Notes under the pieces: generated by a model | Told to the model about the DNA's origin: nothing | Databases searched by the model: none | The model's input: only the letters and a program-made list of their open reading frames with translations | Program-made: the position numbers and the translations under genes | Part shown: piece after piece, positions 1-6,661 of the stretch | Position numbering within the stretch: position 1 is the stretch's first letter | Layout of the letters: each line of letters starts with the position of its first letter | Assembly: GCA_964472715.1 (NCBI GenBank) | Contig: CAYYMT010000144.1 | Location: forward strand, 1-8,259 | From: JAFGTP01 sp964472715 | GTDB taxonomy: Bacteria; Fidelibacterota; UBA2242; JAFGTP01 | Reading direction: 5' to 3' | DNA length: 8,259 nucleotides

Positions 1-126
1 ACCGGCAGTCATTTAATCAAAACCATTGCCGGTATTGAAGGAATTTTCTGTGGATTTTCAGCAATTTATGCGGCTATGGCCCAGGTGCTGAATGAAGTTT
101 ACGGGAAAACAGTCCTTCCGGTCTAA
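1..126 (+). CDS. satP: Acetate/succinate transporter, SatP (GPR1/FUN34/YaaH) family, C-terminal part only
   Basis: The gene enters from the left edge and only its last 41 codons are present, ending in TAA at 124-126. The visible protein contains GIFCGFSAIYAAMAQVLNE followed by YGKTVLPV. This closely matches the C-terminus of E. coli SatP as I remember it (ICGASAIYLAMGEVLNE, then FGRTVLPI). That stretch is the sixth and last membrane helix plus the short conserved cytoplasmic tail. Family members are small six-helix inner membrane channels that take up acetate and succinate with protons. The protein ends right after LPV, slightly shorter than the E. coli tail. A strong terminator follows 21 bp downstream, so the gene is probably transcribed separately from the efflux operon. 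Its start and upstream context lie outside the window. Confidence 0.85.
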   Translation, partial: TGSHLIKTIAGIEGIFCGFSAIYAAMAQVLNEVYGKTVLPV

Positions 127-147
127 TTTTCAGTAATGATCCTGTTT

Positions 148-181
148 AATGCCGGTTGCTTCTTGCCGGCATTCTTTTTTT
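148..181 (+). terminator. Rho-independent terminator of the satP transcript
   Basis: A perfect 8-bp stem, AATGCCGG (148-155) and CCGGCATT (166-173), encloses a 10-nt loop. It is followed by C and a run of seven T (175-181). Its position 21 bp after the satP stop codon fits termination of that gene and insulates the downstream operon from read-through. The stem alone could form on either strand, but the T-run supports only plus-strand termination. Confidence 0.9.
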
Positions 182-218
182 ATGTAACCCTTCCACTTGC
201 TTAAATTCTAAAACAACG

Positions 219-249
219 TTACAATTTATTACAATTGAAAAATATTGTA
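219..249. promoter_or_regulatory. Operator-like repeat cluster, candidate response-regulator site
   Basis: Two identical direct copies of TTACAATT lie at 219-226 and 229-236, one 10-bp helical turn apart. An inverted copy of the core, ATTGTA, lies at 244-249 and pairs with TACAAT at 230-235 across an 8-bp spacer. OmpR-family regulators typically bind tandem direct half-sites spaced by about one turn, and such a regulator is encoded in the operon that begins 66 bp downstream. The direct copies fall about 10-25 bp upstream of the proposed -33 element, and the inverted copy overlaps it. Binding by the operon's own regulator is inference; a TetR- or MarR-type factor encoded elsewhere could use the inverted pair instead. 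Confidence 0.45.
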
Positions 250-272
250 GAAACAAATAATTCTTATATTTG
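245..272 (+). promoter_or_regulatory. Candidate Bacteroidota-type promoter of the efflux operon
   Basis: TTG at 245-247 and TATATTTG at 265-272 are separated by 17 bp. This matches the TTG / TAnnTTTG arrangement described for the primary sigma factor of Bacteroidota. Transcription would start near 278-281, leaving a short leader of about 35 nt before the ATG at 315. No sigma-70 pair with acceptable spacing was found in the gap. The region is AT-rich, so a chance match is possible. Confidence 0.45.
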
Positions 273-301
273 ACCTGAAATTAGAAATTTAATATCGAGA
301 T

Positions 302-308
302 AAAGGAG
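302..308 (+). promoter_or_regulatory. Strong ribosome binding site of the adaptor gene
   Basis: AAAGGAG lies 6 nt upstream of the ATG at 315. It is the best Shine-Dalgarno match in the window and fixes the start of the first operon gene. Confidence 0.8.
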
Positions 309-314
309 ATATTC

Positions 315-1439
315 ATGAATAAAAAAATTGGTCTGGTGGTAGCCGCTATGATTCTTGTTGCCGGCTTTTTGTTAAGTTCATTACTGAGTAACCAAAAAGA
401 CCCGGTTGGTCGCAGACCTTCCAAACCGGCTTTGTCAAATTATAAATTTCATACTGTGGAAAATAAACCTGAAACTTTTACGATTGAATTATCCGGTAAT
501 CTGCGTAGCTATAATGAAATTGCTCTCTTTACCGAGGTAACCGGTGTTGCCGAACCCGGCAAAGTTGAATTTCGTGAGGGCGCAAAGTTCCGGAAAGGGG
601 ACTTGTTACTGCGCATTACCGATACGGAATACAAAAATAATGTCTATGCGCAAAAATCCGCTTTCATGAATAATCTCACCACCCTGTTGCCCGATCTAAA
701 AATGGATTTTCCCGGCAGCGCTGACGGATGGCAGGCTTACCTCGCCGCTTTTGATATTCAGGAGCCTTTGAAGCCATTACCAACAGTAAAAAATGAAAAA
801 GAAAAATATTTTATTACTTCCCGCAATATTTATAACCAGTATTATTCCATTAAAAGTTTGGAAACCCGTCTGGAAAAATATAGTATTCACGCACCCTTTG
901 ACGGCATAATCACCGAATCCATGATCAAGCCCGGTACTTTGGTGAGAGCAGGCCAGAATATCGGAACCTATAAAAATACCCTACAGTTTGAGTTAACCGC
1001 CTTTGCTGGTGTCAAGGAAATTCAATTTCTGAAAACCGGTATGCCGGTGAAATTACTCAATAATGACATCAATGAAGAGTTTCACGGAACTATCAGCCGT
1101 ATCAACCAATCCATTGATCAGCGGACACAAAAGATAAAAGTCTATATTTTTGTGGAAAATGAAACACTGATCGACGGTTTATATTTTAACGCGGTAGCCA
1201 AAGTAAACACCGGAGAACCGGTTTCGAAAATTCCCGCTGAAGCCATTTTTGAATCCTCTTCGGTTTGGCTTAATGAAGAAGGAAAATTCAAATCAAGGCA
1301 ATTGACCATTATTAATCGTGACGATGAGTATGTTTATGTCCGTGGTTTGAAAGATGGTGAGCGTATTCTGCTTAATCCGGACAAAAAAGTCAGTGAAGGC
1401 CGGGAAATTAATTTCAGCAATCAGCAAAAACGAGGCTAA
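315..1439 (+). CDS. Periplasmic adaptor subunit (membrane fusion protein, HlyD/AcrA type) of an RND efflux pump
   Basis: This 374-residue protein should link the inner membrane permease encoded next to the outer membrane channel encoded third. Residues 5-25 form one hydrophobic segment without a lipobox cysteine, so it is an uncleaved anchor or a signal peptide. The split lipoyl (barrel-sandwich) domain is visible as residues 68-104 (TEVTGVAEPGKVEFREGAKF, then KGDLLLRI) and 187-218 (IHAPFDGIITESMIKPGTLV, then RAGQ). A beta-barrel (about 222-297) and a membrane-proximal domain (about 300-367) follow. The segment between the lipoyl halves (105-186) is not the usual long coiled coil. It contains LLPDLKMDFP, then EKEKYFITSRNIYNQYYSIK, an arrangement I associate with Bacteroidota adaptors. 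The ATG at 315 is chosen for AAAGGAG 6 nt upstream. The permease starts 3 bp after the stop. Family assignment is firm; the substrate is unknown. Confidence 0.92.
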   Translation: MNKKIGLVVAAMILVAGFLLSSLLSNQKDPVGRRPSKPALSNYKFHTVENKPETFTIELSGNLRSYNEIALFTEVTGVAEPGKVEFREGAKFRKGDLLLRITDTEYKNNVYAQKSAFMNNLTTLLPDLKMDFPGSADGWQAYLAAFDIQEPLKPLPTVKNEKEKYFITSRNIYNQYYSIKSLETRLEKYSIHAPFDGIITESMIKPGTLVRAGQNIGTYKNTLQFELTAFAGVKEIQFLKTGMPVKLLNNDINEEFHGTISRINQSIDQRTQKIKVYIFVENETLIDGLYFNAVAKVNTGEPVSKIPAEAIFESSSVWLNEEGKFKSRQLTIINRDDEYVYVRGLKDGERILLNPDKKVSEGREINFSNQQKRG

Positions 1440-1442
1440 TTC

Positions 1443-4400
1443 ATGAGAAGTATTATAAAACCCTTTATCAAATATCCGATTCTTGGCAATATTATTATCG
1501 TGGCGGTATTTCTATTTGGTTTTTTAGGATATAAGTCTATTCTGACCACCTTTTTCCCACTGCGTCCCAGCCAGACAATTATGATCAATGCTTTTTATCC
1601 CGGCGCGTCACCTGAAGAAATGGAAGAGGGCATTGTGCTCAAAATTGAAGACAATCTGAAAGGATTGACCGGTGTTGAGCGAGTTACCTCCACTTCCAGT
1701 GAAAACAGCGCCAATATTGTGGTGCGGATTCAAACCGGTTATGATATCAATGTTTTGCTGACTGATGTCAAAAATAAGGTGGACCAGATCAGTACCTTTC
1801 CGGCGGGTGTCGAGCGTATTATGGTTTACCGGCGGGAACCGTTCAATTTTGCAATAGATTTTGTGTTAACCGGAGATGTGGAATTACTGGAATTAAAAAA
1901 GAATGCCCGCAAAATCGAGCGTGATTTGTTGTCTATCGATGGTATTTCAAAGATTTCGTTGTCCGGTTTTCCTGCTGAGGAAATTGAAGTGGCTGTACGG
2001 GAAGATGACCTGGATTCTTATAACATGACTTTCAATGAACTGGTTAATGCTGTTTCCCGTAATAATATCAAGGTCACCGGCGGCAAGATCAAGGGATCGG
2101 AAGAGGAATTATTGATCCGCGCCAATCTGAAAGGATATTATGCAGAGGATCTGAAAAATCATGTGGTGCGCTCCAGCGAAGAAGGCGCCATCGTCTATCT
2201 GAAAGATGTCGCCGAAGTACGTGACAAATGGGCGGAAGACCCCAACCGTGTTTACTATAATGGCATTCCGGCAGTACGCGTTTCGATTGATAACACCAAT
2301 GAAGAAGACCTCTTTTTCGTCACTGGTACTGTTTTGGACTATTTGGAGAAATTTAATAGTGATCATGATCATGTGCATGCCCATGTGATACGTGACGGCT
2401 CGGAAATCATTCAGGAACGTATCGATATTTTATCCGGCAATGGTTTGTTGGGAATAATTCTGGTTGTTTTGTTTCTCTCATTGTCACTGAATCCTCACAT
2501 GTCCTTTTGGGTGGCCCTGGGAATACCGATTTCCTTTGCCGGTATGCTGATGATCGGGCCGATGTACGGACTGACCATTAATGTGATGTCATTGCTGGGA
2601 ATGATCCTCGTGCTTGGGATTTTGGTGGATGACGGCATTGTGGTGGCGGAAAATATTTTTCAGCACCATGAGCGCGGAGAAAAAGCCATTGACGCGGCGA
2701 TCAACGGCACCCTGGAGGTACTCCCCTCAGTCATTGCCTCTGTCCTGACCACGGTAGTGATCTTTGCCACCTTTTTCTTTTTGGAAGGAGGAATGGGGGA
2801 TTTTACTCAGGACCTGGCTTTTGTCGTTATTGCCACTTTACTGATGTCATTGGTGGAAGCCGCTTTTATTTTACCCAGCCACATTGCCCATTCCAGCGCT
2901 TTATGTAAAAAAGACCGCAAAAAAAATATTATTGAACGAGCTTCGGACAGAGTGCTGATTTTTACGAAAGAAAAGATCTACGGCCCGACATTGCGTTTTT
3001 CAATCAAGCATCCTGCTATTACTATTGCTGTGCCGGTTGCCCTGGTATTAATTACCATAGGCGGACTGCGCGGAGGAATTATTAAATTGACCTTTTTCCC
3101 ATACATTGAAGGCCGGAACGTGCGTGTCACCATGGAATTACCCGCCGGTACACCGGTCACCAAAACCGAAGCTATTATGGAAAAAATTGAAGCCGGGGTA
3201 TGGGAGGTCAATGAGCAATATAAAGAAGAATACGACACAGAAGATGATCTGATAACAGCTGTATCACGAACTATCGGTGGTGGAACACACCAGGGAAATT
3301 TGCGTGTGACACTTATCAGCAGTGAAAAGCGGCCTTTGACCAGTAAAGAGATATCTTCCCGGTTTCGCCAACAGGTCGGCCCCATTCCGGAAGCTCAAAA
3401 ACTGGAATATGGCGGCGGCGGACGTTGGGGAAAACCGGTATCCATTGCACTGAAAAGTAATAACTTTGAGCAATTACGGGATGCAAAAGAAGATCTGAAA
3501 GTGGAACTGCGCGAGATCGATAAATTAAAAGATGTCATGGATAATGACCCGCCGGGATTACGGGAGGTAAAACTGGAATTGAAGGAAAAAGCTTTTTCTC
3601 TTGGCTTGTCAACCAGTGAGGTTGTCAACCAGGTGCGGAGTGGCTTTTTCGGCGGCCAGGCCCAGCGGCTGATTCGCGGCATTGATGAAATCAAAATCTG
3701 GGTCCGGTATGACATGAAGGACCGCTCATCAGTGCAAGACCTGGAAAACATGCGCATTCGAACAGCATCCGGCCTTGAAATACCGCTGGAAGAAATTGCT
3801 GATTTTAAAATCGAACGAGGTGTCATGTCGATCAATCATATTGACGGTCAACGGGTTGTCAATGTGGAAGCCGATGTGGCCAATCCTAATGTTTCAGTGC
3901 CTGACATTTTGAGCGATGTTGAAAAGAATATTATGCCCGGAATATTGGAAAAATATCCGGAGATCATGTATTCCTTTGAGGGCGAAAATTATGAAAATGA
4001 AAAAACTGTCAGTTCAATCATGGCAATTGTTCCGGCAATTCTGATATTGATGTTTCTGATCGTGTCCATTACTTTCCGCTCTTTTACTCAGGCGGCTATT
4101 GTTTTTGTCCTGATACCTTTTAGTTTTGTGGGGGTTTTGTGGGGGCATGTGGTGCAGGGGCTGATGATGAGCATTCTCTCCTGGTTTGGCGCGATCGCCC
4201 TGATGGGTATTGTTGTCAATGATTCACTGGTGCTGGTCAGCGCCTTTAATAACCGTCTCAAGGAAGGTATGAGCTTTTATGATGCCATCTATGAATCCGG
4301 CCTCTCCAGATTGCGCCCGGTATTGTTGACTTCTCTGACGACAATTGCCGGTCTCTCGCCCCTGATCTTTGAAAGTTCCCACCAGGCCCAGTTCCTGTCT

Positions 4401-4604
4401 CCCATGGCGGTTTCCGTGGCCTACGGACTTTTGTTCGGAACAGTGCTGACACTAGTCATGCTGCCTTCATTACTGGTGGCCAATAACCGGGTGCGCTATT
4501 TATTCCGGCGATATATTTTGAAGCAGGATGTCACACCGGAGCTGTTGGAACCGGCAGTTATAGAAGATAAGTTTGTGGAAAACCAATCGGAAGAAACATG
4601 TTAA
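1443..4604 (+). CDS. RND-family efflux permease (AcrB-like inner membrane pump)
   Basis: At 1053 residues this is a normal full-length proton-driven RND pump. Twelve membrane helices can be placed: one near 11-30, six between 333 and 540, and five between 857 and 1011. Two large periplasmic porter/docking regions lie between (31-330 and 541-855). Helix 4 carries LGILVDDGIVVAENI, with D396 and D397 matching the AcrB proton-relay aspartates D407/D408. In helix 10 the motif is GIVVNDSLVLV: N926 sits where AcrB has the relay lysine K940, a variant I recall from a large AcrB-like subgroup. Residues 307-314 (DHDHVHAH) place four histidines on one face of the strand entering helix 2. GAGG-like signal GAGG (1432-1435) inside the end of the adaptor gene precedes the ATG by 7 nt. 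The family is clear. Drug, lipid or metal substrate cannot be decided, although the AcrB-like VDD motif argues against a classical CzcA metal pump. Confidence 0.93.
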   Translation: MRSIIKPFIKYPILGNIIIVAVFLFGFLGYKSILTTFFPLRPSQTIMINAFYPGASPEEMEEGIVLKIEDNLKGLTGVERVTSTSSENSANIVVRIQTGYDINVLLTDVKNKVDQISTFPAGVERIMVYRREPFNFAIDFVLTGDVELLELKKNARKIERDLLSIDGISKISLSGFPAEEIEVAVREDDLDSYNMTFNELVNAVSRNNIKVTGGKIKGSEEELLIRANLKGYYAEDLKNHVVRSSEEGAIVYLKDVAEVRDKWAEDPNRVYYNGIPAVRVSIDNTNEEDLFFVTGTVLDYLEKFNSDHDHVHAHVIRDGSEIIQERIDILSGNGLLGIILVVLFLSLSLNPHMSFWVALGIPISFAGMLMIGPMYGLTINVMSLLGMILVLGILVDDGIVVAENIFQHHERGEKAIDAAINGTLEVLPSVIASVLTTVVIFATFFFLEGGMGDFTQDLAFVVIATLLMSLVEAAFILPSHIAHSSALCKKDRKKNIIERASDRVLIFTKEKIYGPTLRFSIKHPAITIAVPVALVLITIGGLRGGIIKLTFFPYIEGRNVRVTMELPAGTPVTKTEAIMEKIEAGVWEVNEQYKEEYDTEDDLITAVSRTIGGGTHQGNLRVTLISSEKRPLTSKEISSRFRQQVGPIPEAQKLEYGGGGRWGKPVSIALKSNNFEQLRDAKEDLKVELREIDKLKDVMDNDPPGLREVKLELKEKAFSLGLSTSEVVNQVRSGFFGGQAQRLIRGIDEIKIWVRYDMKDRSSVQDLENMRIRTASGLEIPLEEIADFKIERGVMSINHIDGQRVVNVEADVANPNVSVPDILSDVEKNIMPGILEKYPEIMYSFEGENYENEKTVSSIMAIVPAILILMFLIVSITFRSFTQAAIVFVLIPFSFVGVLWGHVVQGLMMSILSWFGAIALMGIVVNDSLVLVSAFNNRLKEGMSFYDAIYESGLSRLRPVLLTSLTTIAGLSPLIFESSHQAQFLSPMAVSVAYGLLFGTVLTLVMLPSLLVANNRVRYLFRRYILKQDVTPELLEPAVIEDKFVENQSEETC

Positions 4605-4618
4605 ATATAGGTAAAATC

Positions 4619-5878
4619 ATGAGAAATATTATAATAGCAATGCTGCTTTTTAGTGTAATGTCAGCCGCGGAACCCATTAGTTTTGAAACTGCGGTGAATA
4701 TTGCCCTGGAAAATAATTTATCCATAAAAATGGCTGAAAACGGTTTGCAGATGATGGCGAACAATGTTAATCCCGGCGTGTTACTGCCTACTGTTTCTCT
4801 GAATGGGAGTAGTAATTTTACAGACACGGAAAAAGCCGCCGGTATGGCTGTGGAAGCCCATCGCAATTCGGCCTCAGTTTCCACCTCCTATACTTTATTC
4901 AGTGGTTTTTATGTTTTGAATTCCTACAAAAAATTAAAACTGCAGTACGGGCAGACGAAACTGGAAACCCGCTACCAGGTGGAGAGCATTATCACTGCCA
5001 TGGCGCAAAGTTTTTACGGACTGGCCAATGCTGATGAACAATTGCAATTAGCCCGTGAAAACCTGAATATTTCCGGCGCGCGGCTACAACGGGTAAAGGA
5101 ACGGGAAAAACTTGGCCGCGTCAACAAAGTGGAAATGCTGGCGGCGGAAGTGGATTACAACCGTGACAGCATTGCGGTGGAAAATGCAAAATTATCGGTT
5201 GAAAACAGCCGCAGAAATTTAAATGCTATGCTGAACCGTGAAGTCAATTCCGACATCAGTGTAACCGGCGATGTGAATCTGTTGACTTTACCGGTCTATG
5301 AGGAATTATTAACCAGCGCCATGGAAAAGAATGCTGACTATCGCGCTGTGGAAATGGGAATTGATCTGGCGGAAATGGATGTAAAACTGGCAAAATCACG
5401 GTATATGCCCAGTTTGAATGTGACCGGATCATATGGGCACAACCAGACTAATAATGAATTGGATCCTTCACTGGGAAATCCTGATAAGGCGTGGAGTGTG
5501 GGCTTATCCTTAAATTTCAGCCTTTTTGACGGGTTCAAACGCAAAATTCAGACCCAGAATGCAAAGATCAGCATGAAGAACCAGCAATTGCAGCTGGAAC
5601 AGGTCCGGCTTAATCTGGAAAAAGATCTGGCCAGTCAGTACACCACCTACCAAAACAGCAAAAAAACCCTGGATATGGAACGAATGAATCTGGCAGCCAG
5701 CCAGGCGAATTTTGACCGCACCCGGGAGCTTTTTGAATTGGGCCAGGTGACGTCAGTCCAATTCCGTGAAGCGCAATTGAATTTAATGCGCGCAAAATCC
5801 AATATAGCAGCCGGCGAGTATAATGTTAAACTTAATGAAATTGCTTTATTGCAGTTGGCCGGAATGCTGCTGAATTAG
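4619..5878 (+). CDS. TolC-family outer membrane efflux channel
   Basis: This is the third component of the pump, an outer membrane channel that extends through the periplasm. Started at 4619 it has 419 residues, slightly short for the TolC/OprM family. It opens with a classical signal peptide, MRNIIIAMLLFSVMSAA, followed by EPISFETAVNIALENN, the usual first helix of an outer membrane efflux protein. Two internally related halves (about 20-190 and 215-419) have the expected long helices. Each half has a strand hairpin: TVSLNGSSNF and STSYTLFSGF in the first, SLNVTGSYGH and GLSLNFSLFDGF in the second. No lipobox cysteine is seen. An in-frame ATG at 4598 overlaps the permease stop by 7 bp and would add seven residues. 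I prefer 4619 because AGGT lies 7 nt before it and it gives the cleaner signal peptide, but 4598 (behind GGAAG) cannot be excluded. Confidence 0.9.
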   Translation: MRNIIIAMLLFSVMSAAEPISFETAVNIALENNLSIKMAENGLQMMANNVNPGVLLPTVSLNGSSNFTDTEKAAGMAVEAHRNSASVSTSYTLFSGFYVLNSYKKLKLQYGQTKLETRYQVESIITAMAQSFYGLANADEQLQLARENLNISGARLQRVKEREKLGRVNKVEMLAAEVDYNRDSIAVENAKLSVENSRRNLNAMLNREVNSDISVTGDVNLLTLPVYEELLTSAMEKNADYRAVEMGIDLAEMDVKLAKSRYMPSLNVTGSYGHNQTNNELDPSLGNPDKAWSVGLSLNFSLFDGFKRKIQTQNAKISMKNQQLQLEQVRLNLEKDLASQYTTYQNSKKTLDMERMNLAASQANFDRTRELFELGQVTSVQFREAQLNLMRAKSNIAAGEYNVKLNEIALLQLAGMLLN

Positions 5879-5948
5879 TATATTTTAGCGGAGAATATGC
5901 AAGATAGCCAAGGACCATTACAGGCATCTGTTCTGATTCATGATAAAC

Positions 5949-5952
5949 AGGA
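5949..5952 (+). promoter_or_regulatory. Ribosome binding site deciding the regulator start
   Basis: AGGA lies 7 nt before the ATG at 5960. The competing upstream ATG at 5897 has GGAG at 5890-5893, only 3 nt away, which is closer than usual. A weak 5-bp inverted pair, CTGTT (5928-5932) and AACAG (5946-5950), touches this site and might hide it in RNA, but so short a stem may be chance. Confidence 0.5.
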
Positions 5953-5959
5953 TAAAAGT

Positions 5960-6658
5960 ATGAATAAGAAATTACTGGTCATTGATGATGATAAAAAATT
6001 ACTGGCCAGGTTAAAAAAATACCTGGAGCGCTTTAATTTTGAAGTCGTGGACAAGGTTCATCCGATGGATGGTCTGGATTATCTGAAAAATAATTCTGCT
6101 GATTTAGTGATCCTGGATGTGATGATGCCGCAAATCGACGGGTTTGAAGCCCTGCGCCGAATCCGCAAAGATTTTGGTGATATTCCGATTATTATGCTGA
6201 CGGCAAGAGGTGAAGTCACAGACCGCATTGTGGGGCTTGAACTGGGGGCTGATGATTACCTGCCGAAACCTTTTGAGCCCCGTGAACTGGTGGCCAGAAT
6301 TCAATCGATATTACGACGGACAGCGGGAACAAGGAAGAATAATAACCGGGAAGTTTTGGAGATTAATCAATTGCAAATTAATCTCAATAGCCATAAGGTA
6401 AGTAAAAATGATATTGAAATTGCATTAACAAGCCTGGAATTTCAATTGCTCAAAGTTTTTATGGAGAATGCAGGCAAGGTATTAGACCGTAATTTCCTGT
6501 TGGACAGTTTAAAAGGAATGGACTGGGAATCCTTTGACAGGTCCATTGATGTGCTGATCAGCCGCCTGCGCAAGCAACTCGATGATGATCCGAAGAATCC
6601 CGTGTATATAAAAACCATCTGGGGCAGTGGCTATATGTTCCTCAACAGTGAAGAGTAA
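5960..6658 (+). CDS. OmpR-family DNA-binding response regulator
   Basis: This 232-residue protein is the transcription factor of a two-component system. The receiver domain (1-121) has the acidic pocket D9/D10, the phosphoacceptor D53 in LVILDVMMP, the switch T81 in MLTAR and the conserved K103 in LPKPF. After a short polar linker, the C-terminal winged helix (about 131-230) shows LTSLEFQLL, then the recognition helix SIDVLISRLRKQL and the wing IKTIWGSGYMF, typical of the OmpR/RstA/CpxR group. An in-frame ATG at 5897 would add 21 residues (MQDSQGPLQASVLIHDKQDKS) that do not resemble a receiver N-terminus. The start at 5960 gives MNKKLLVIDDD and the normal family length. It lies 81 bp after the channel gene and 3 bp before the kinase. 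It probably controls this pump, perhaps through the repeats at 219-249; that target is inferred. Confidence 0.94.
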   Translation: MNKKLLVIDDDKKLLARLKKYLERFNFEVVDKVHPMDGLDYLKNNSADLVILDVMMPQIDGFEALRRIRKDFGDIPIIMLTARGEVTDRIVGLELGADDYLPKPFEPRELVARIQSILRRTAGTRKNNNREVLEINQLQINLNSHKVSKNDIEIALTSLEFQLLKVFMENAGKVLDRNFLLDSLKGMDWESFDRSIDVLISRLRKQLDDDPKNPVYIKTIWGSGYMFLNSEE

Positions 6659-6661
6659 CCT

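Noticed and set aside
270..295. Sigma-70 style promoter TTGACC (270-275) with TAATAT (290-295)
   Set aside because: Both boxes are good, but the 14-bp spacer is too short for a functional sigma-70 promoter.
2978..3385. 135-codon open frame on the minus strand inside the permease gene
   Set aside because: It lies wholly within a well-supported RND gene on the other strand, has low-complexity content with no recognisable domain and no ribosome binding site of note.
3395..3835. 146-codon minus-strand open frame rich in Ser and Arg
   Set aside because: A shadow of the permease coding sequence; the Ser/Arg/Phe bias is what antisense reading of Glu/Lys/Arg-rich codons gives.
1443..4604. Classification as a CzcA-type heavy-metal exporter
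   Set aside because: Helix 4 has the AcrB-like VDD motif rather than the arrangement of CzcA, so despite the histidine run a metal substrate is not established.
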